Shown here piece by piece: positions 51,301-57,300 of a DNA stretch of 64,000 nt (the stretch's first letter is position 1; each line of letters begins with the position of its first letter). The notes beneath the pieces are model-generated. The model saw only the letters and a program-made list of their open reading frames with translations, was not told the DNA's origin and did no database searches. Position numbers and translations under genes: made by a program. Origin of the DNA: Melieria omissa (Eukaryota; Arthropoda; Insecta; Diptera; Ulidiidae); assembly GCA_963971225.1 (NCBI GenBank), contig OZ020269.1:85102450-85166449 (forward strand), given 5' to 3'.

Positions 51301-54300
51301 CGCTGATTGCACACTGGACGAGTGATTTCTGGTTTTCTTTAATGGCCATAACGAAAGATTATCGTAAAATGGCAACAATTATCGAATGTTCCTGGAGGGA
51401 AGAAAATAAAGAAGCCAGTTAAGAGAAGTGTGAGAGTATAGAAGCGCTAGGATAGGAGAGGATAAGGTAGGATAGAATTGAGGAGAGGATAGAGGATAGG
51501 ATAGGATAGAATAGAATAGAATAGAATAGAATAGAATAGAAAAGGATAGGATAGGAGAATAGGACGGGATTTTTTCCCGTGCTCTCTCCGTGCTACCCAC
51601 GCTTTAAGTAAGGATAGGATAGGATAAGATACGATAAGATATGATAGGGATGGGGTTGCGGATTGGGACAGGGATAAGGATAGGGGACAGGGACAGGGAG
51701 AAAGATAGGGACAGGGACAGAGACAGGGATAGGAAGAGGGATAGGGAAGATACAGGGATAGGGATGTGAGGGGGATAAGGATAGGGAATAGATATGGATT
51801 TGGACAGGGATAGGGATATGGATATGGAAAGAACAGGGATAGGGATGAGAGAGGGATAAGGATAGGGAAGAGATATGGATTTGGACAGGGACAGGGCAGG
51901 ATAGAATAGAGGATAGGATAGGATAGGAGAATATAGGATAGGATAGGAGAATATAGGATAGAATAGAAAAGGATAGAAGAATAGGATGGGATTTTTTCTC
52001 GTGGTCCCTCCGTGCTACCCACGCTTTAAGTAAGGATAGGATAGGATAGGATACGATAAGATAGGATAGGATAAGGATAGGGATGGGAATGAGTTGGGAT
52101 AAAAATAGGAATAGGATAGGAACAGGGATTGGGACAGGGACAGGGTTAGGGATATGGATATGGATAGGGGTAGGGATAGGGACAGGAACAGGGTTAGGGA
52201 TAGGGGTTGGGATAAAAATAGCAATAGGATAGTAATAGAAATAGAGATAGGGACAGGGATAGGGATAGGAATAGGATATGAATAGAAATAGAGATAGGGA
52301 CAGGGATAGGAAGAGGGATAGGGAAGATACAGGGATGGGATAGGGATGTGAGAGGGATAAGGATAGGGAATAGAGAGGAATTTGGACAGGGATAGGGATA
52401 TTAAAGGCGTAGGGATAGGGATAGGGATAGGGAAAGGACAGGGATAGGGATGAGAGAGGGATAAGGATAGGGAAGAGATAGAGATTTGGACAGGGACAGG
52501 GCAGGATAGAATAGAGGATACGATAGGAGAATATAGGATAGAATAGAAATGGATAGGGTAGAATAGGATAGGGTTTTTTTCCCATGGTCTCTCCGCGCTA
52601 CCTACGCTTTAAGTAAGGGTAGAATAGGATACGATACGATACGATGAGATAGGATAGGGATGGGATAGGGAAGGGACAGGGATAGGCAGAGGGACAGGGA
52701 CAGGAATAGGGATAAGGATAGGGAAGAGATAGGGAGATGGATAGGGAGAGGGATAGGGAGAGGGATAAGTATAGGGAAGAGATAGGGAGAAGGATAAGGA
52801 AGAGATAGGGATAGGGATTTGAACAGGGACAAGGACAGGTATAGGGAAGGGATAAGGTTGGATAGGATTGATCCTGCACTAGACAGCACACTTGAAAAGC
52901 TGATTTGAAAGCCTTTTTCCTGGGCATAATTTCAATAATAAGCCACTCGCAGCTTTTACTTTATTGAGTAAAGCTTATGTAAATGAATCATTTTTAAATA
53001 CAAAATCATTAGAATAGGACAGGATGGAATATTATAGGATGGAATGAGATACAAATGGATGGAAAGTAAAAGTAAAAGCAAACGAAGTAAAAGCGTTTAA
53101 ACAAAAAAAGATCAGGTTCGAATTCGCGGACTATTAAGAACCAGTAGTTGTGATCACAATGCACTAATCAAATAAAATAAATAATAAAAGTAAAAATTCG
53201 CCAAGGTCGACGTTAATTACGAAAACAGCTCTGATTACAATATATCAAAATCTATAAGTACCGAAAGTGCCAACCCAATAGGGACTGAGATCAATTAAGA
53301 TCTCTTATAGTCATGAACGTGAAAAAAACGTTAAGGCAATTTTTAAATTTATCTTTGCTTTAGGTCTGCAACAACGAAAGTTGCGACTCGATTTCATACA
53401 TAACGTGTGAAACGGAATAATCGCTGGATCAGTCAGCTGATGTAATCATCCGCAAGTGACAAAAACAATGACTGGCTAATTAAAAATGATAAATGTCGTG
53501 CGCGATGGGACAACCCGATGGACACATCGTTGTTGCAATGTCAAAATATGATTTGGAGACAATATTTCTTTGCTGCATTCCAATGACTGGTTTTTTGCAA
53601 AAACCGTAACTATATTTTTACATAATATTGACGATTGTTGTTGTTGATTGTTTGTGGAAAGGAGTGCAGTGAGAAATTGGCACAGTTGTGCAGAAGGCAA
53701 GGAAGACGGCAAGAGATGAACAGATAAAGAAAACAGAAAGGTTTAAGACAGTAAAAGCTACAACAGCAAAAAAAAAACTAAACATTTAATTTAAAATAAA
53801 CAAAAAATGACAAATATGCAGCTGATTGAAAGGATTTCGTGTGGAAACCAACCAAAGCAAGAAGATCGCGCACTGAGGAACTTTACTGACGCCAACGGGC
53901 AGTTTGTTTATTTCTTTGTGTCAAAATTTTGCCGGCATTGACAAAGACGACTACATGACGGACGAAATCTAAAGTAATCATAATAAGAAAAACAACAAGA
54001 CTGAATAGACAGCAACATTGCTGAAACTAGCCACATACGAGCACAGCGCTGATGATGATTTTAATAATCGAGGCTACACTGTACCGAACGGCAAACGAAC
54101 GAATGATGACTTCATATTCATTTACAAACAAAATTTCAACTAAACGCTGACTTAATCGCAAAAACATACAACTGAGAACTATTGAAATTTTCCATAGATG
54201 GAGAGCAAAGTGAGAGAGCGAGCGCGCTGAATGCAACTTGAGAAGCGTAAAGAATGAAACATGAAGGAGTGCAGAGAATTAAGCGAATTTGATTGCAATC

Positions 54301-57300
54301 AAGTAAAAAAGCGATTTGCGTAAAGCAAGGACAATATTGTTTTGCCTCTTAACAGTTGAGGTGTTCACGATGTGTGTGAGAAGTATGTAATGAAGTGGAA
54401 TATTTTAATATTTTTACTGATTTGTCAGAATAATTGTCATGTATCATGCGCAGCAAAAATGACTTTCATGATGATCATTATGATGATGATGATGACAACA
54501 AAGATGATGATGACATTGTGAGTAGCTGATGAGCTTATGTAAAGATCGCATATGATTTAAGCCAATTTATTTTTGCGCATTTGCTTTGCATTATTGGTTT
54601 TATTGCTGAGTTTTTGTTTTTTCTATTGTACACCGATTTTATTATTGTTGCATGACAAATTTGTCACAGTTTTGCGTATGCAAATTTTTACTCAAACACA
54701 TGCAATTCAATGTGACGGTGACTTGTTAAGTTGAATGAAAATTGAATGTTAAATTTAATTGTAAATTGCGACCGGCCCCCGCACTTTGCTTGCCGTTGCG
54801 ATGTTGAGTTATTGCACAATTTTTAGTTATTTATTTACTTGATTCTATTTGTAGCTGAGATGAAAGGTAAAATTTATAGTTTGCTGAGTGAAAAATGTTC
54901 AAACTATGTGGCAGTTTGCCTTCAGACAAAGATTTTCAAATCGATTTCATATAATTACTTGCAATTTATTTGTTCAACTTGAAGGTGGATTTAGTTTACT
55001 ATATTTTTATGCATCATTATAAATTTCAATCATGTGTTTCATTGTCATATTTTCTATAATGCTTCATTGTCATTCATTAAAACATACAACTACACTATAC
55101 AACTAATACAGAAGTATTCTACAATGCTTTAATAAATTTTACCCTTCAGTTTCAGTGCAGTTTTGATGTCGGTTCCTCGAATAGGTCTTCCCTAGATGGG
55201 AGAGAATACGAGGCCTTAAAACCAACCCGCATTGTCCAAATAGGACTTGATGCAATTCAGTCTTGTCTCCGATATATTAGCTAGAGAGCTAATCAGACTG
55301 TTTCCTAAGGAATTAAGTCTTTGCAATGCTCAAGCAGGGCAGCCGCAGTTCAAGAATCTCTCACTCATTGTCTTTCCTGCAGTTACTGGAAAAATAGTTG
55401 TGAGGAATTCCCAGTATCGCCACGTGTAGACCAATTGACCAGTGACCCTTGATCACTTGACCCTGTTAGCCTAGAGACATTCATACGATAATTTAGCAGA
55501 AGATCGTTAACGGAGTGTTAGCGTCGAGCTACTTTGCATATTGAGAGATTGCGTCACCTATCGTTCCATTTTTAGTAATGGCGTAGTTTCTACTTGTCAA
55601 ATGTCAAACAATAAAAGCTTCAAAAGTGACAGCTACCGAAATACCGGGTGATTCAAAATAACACCTCTTGTTGGAAAACCCTATACTATCCACTTTTTGC
55701 AAGAATTATTCCTTTATATGTCTTAGACTTACAATTGAACGCGGTGCCACCCGGGCGGGCTGTGAGTCTATGGAAAACCCCACCCTGACCAGCTCATCAG
55801 CTGACTCGTTCCCGAGAATGCCCACGTGACCGGTTATCCAGGAGATTGTGAGGTCACTCATCAGCCTCTGTAACTTCTTACAGTCTCTGACTAGTTCGGA
55901 TTAGGATTTGGATTGCAAAGAGATCCTGTTATCCCACAAACGAGTCTCCCCACATCCCAACACATCCCTGGTTATGGGTGGTGCGAGTATTGCGGAATCG
56001 GCAGCTCTTGATGTTCTGGGCATGTCCATTAAGAACGATCTTCGTTGGAACCCCCGCCCCTCTGGGCGGGGGCTTCAAAAACACATTTGGAGCTCCTCGA
56101 TCGAGTGCAATAGGGGACAGTAGGGCATCCAGCTCTATTAACTCCTTGGAACATCGTCGAAACGTGGCATGTATGGTGTTATTTTACCGATACTCTTTCG
56201 GTAACTGCTCAGTGGAGATGAGCAGCTTGATGACTCCGGGTATTCCCCCGGGCAACCCGCTTCAACACTGGCGCCCATGCATTCCATGTCGAAACGATGT
56301 TCCAGCGCACTACGCACTACAGGGAAAGTTCGTTTCTGGCCCGTACAGCGCGGTTGTGGAATGGTCTCCCTGCGGATATTTTCCCCAGCACTTATGATCT
56401 CGATGGGATCAAGGCAAGAACACACTTCATAAACACTTCATTCATAACCCTATCTCCTAACCTTTATATCCTTCCTGAACCAACGCAATGCTTCGCATTA
56501 ATAGGGGTCATCCCCTGCACGTTTGTTCCTGTTTAAAAAAAAAAAAGAGATCCGCTTGAAATACGCTACAGAGATCTAGAAGGTGAAAAGCTTTTTCTAC
56601 TGCCAAGTCCCTGCGTCAACTAAACAGTCCATCTTTGAAGTGTCTGTGTACAAAGAGATTCCTACATTCGTATAAAAATGATGCGTACCTTTTCTATTCC
56701 CTTCTGGAAGGGAAGAGCGTTGTAAATTTAGCATCGAAGTTGGCACCACTTATGGTGTAGACCGTTTTCCCAGTGGGAACATTTTCACTCAAGACCACTG
56801 GAACCTTCATGAGGATACTACTGTATCCGTATGGTCTTTCCACCCATTGACAATAAAAGAAAATTCGAAAATTTAAAGAGTACTAGAGATTAAAAAGACG
56901 AGGCAGCCGGTGCGCCACATCAACATGCAGAACTTCAAAAGTGTTTTTAACGAAACTCAATTTTTTTGTTATAAATAATCTCCCCTATCCATTCAATACC
57001 GTTCGAGGCTTAAGTCAAAGTGATACGTTATAGCTTCTCCAGTCGGAGGCCATATAGCTTCGCCATTCTGAAGGTAACGGAATAGATAATGGCAAAGACA
57101 TGGCGCGGGAAACGTATACGAGTCCATAGTGAGAGTCGAACTGCACTTAAGGCCCTGAAGAACGCGCGAGTAACTTCGAAGATTGTCAAAGAATGTAAGA
57201 TGAAGCTTAGGTCAACTGCGCGACAAAATAAGCTGCAACTTATCTGGGTTGCTGAACATTGTGCTGTTCAAGGTAACGAATATAGATTGTAGTGGCTGCC

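Noticed and set aside
51430..52870. Interstitial telomeric repeat
   Set aside because: Fly and insect telomere repeat TTAGG is not the unit; the unit is GGATAG/GGGATA with variants. Higher flies also lack simple telomere repeats.
51447..52927. Long minus-strand open frames up to 330 codons rich in Tyr, Pro, Ser and Leu
   Set aside because: They are translations of the GGATAG array. They repeat with its period, have no domain and are broken by the spacer units.
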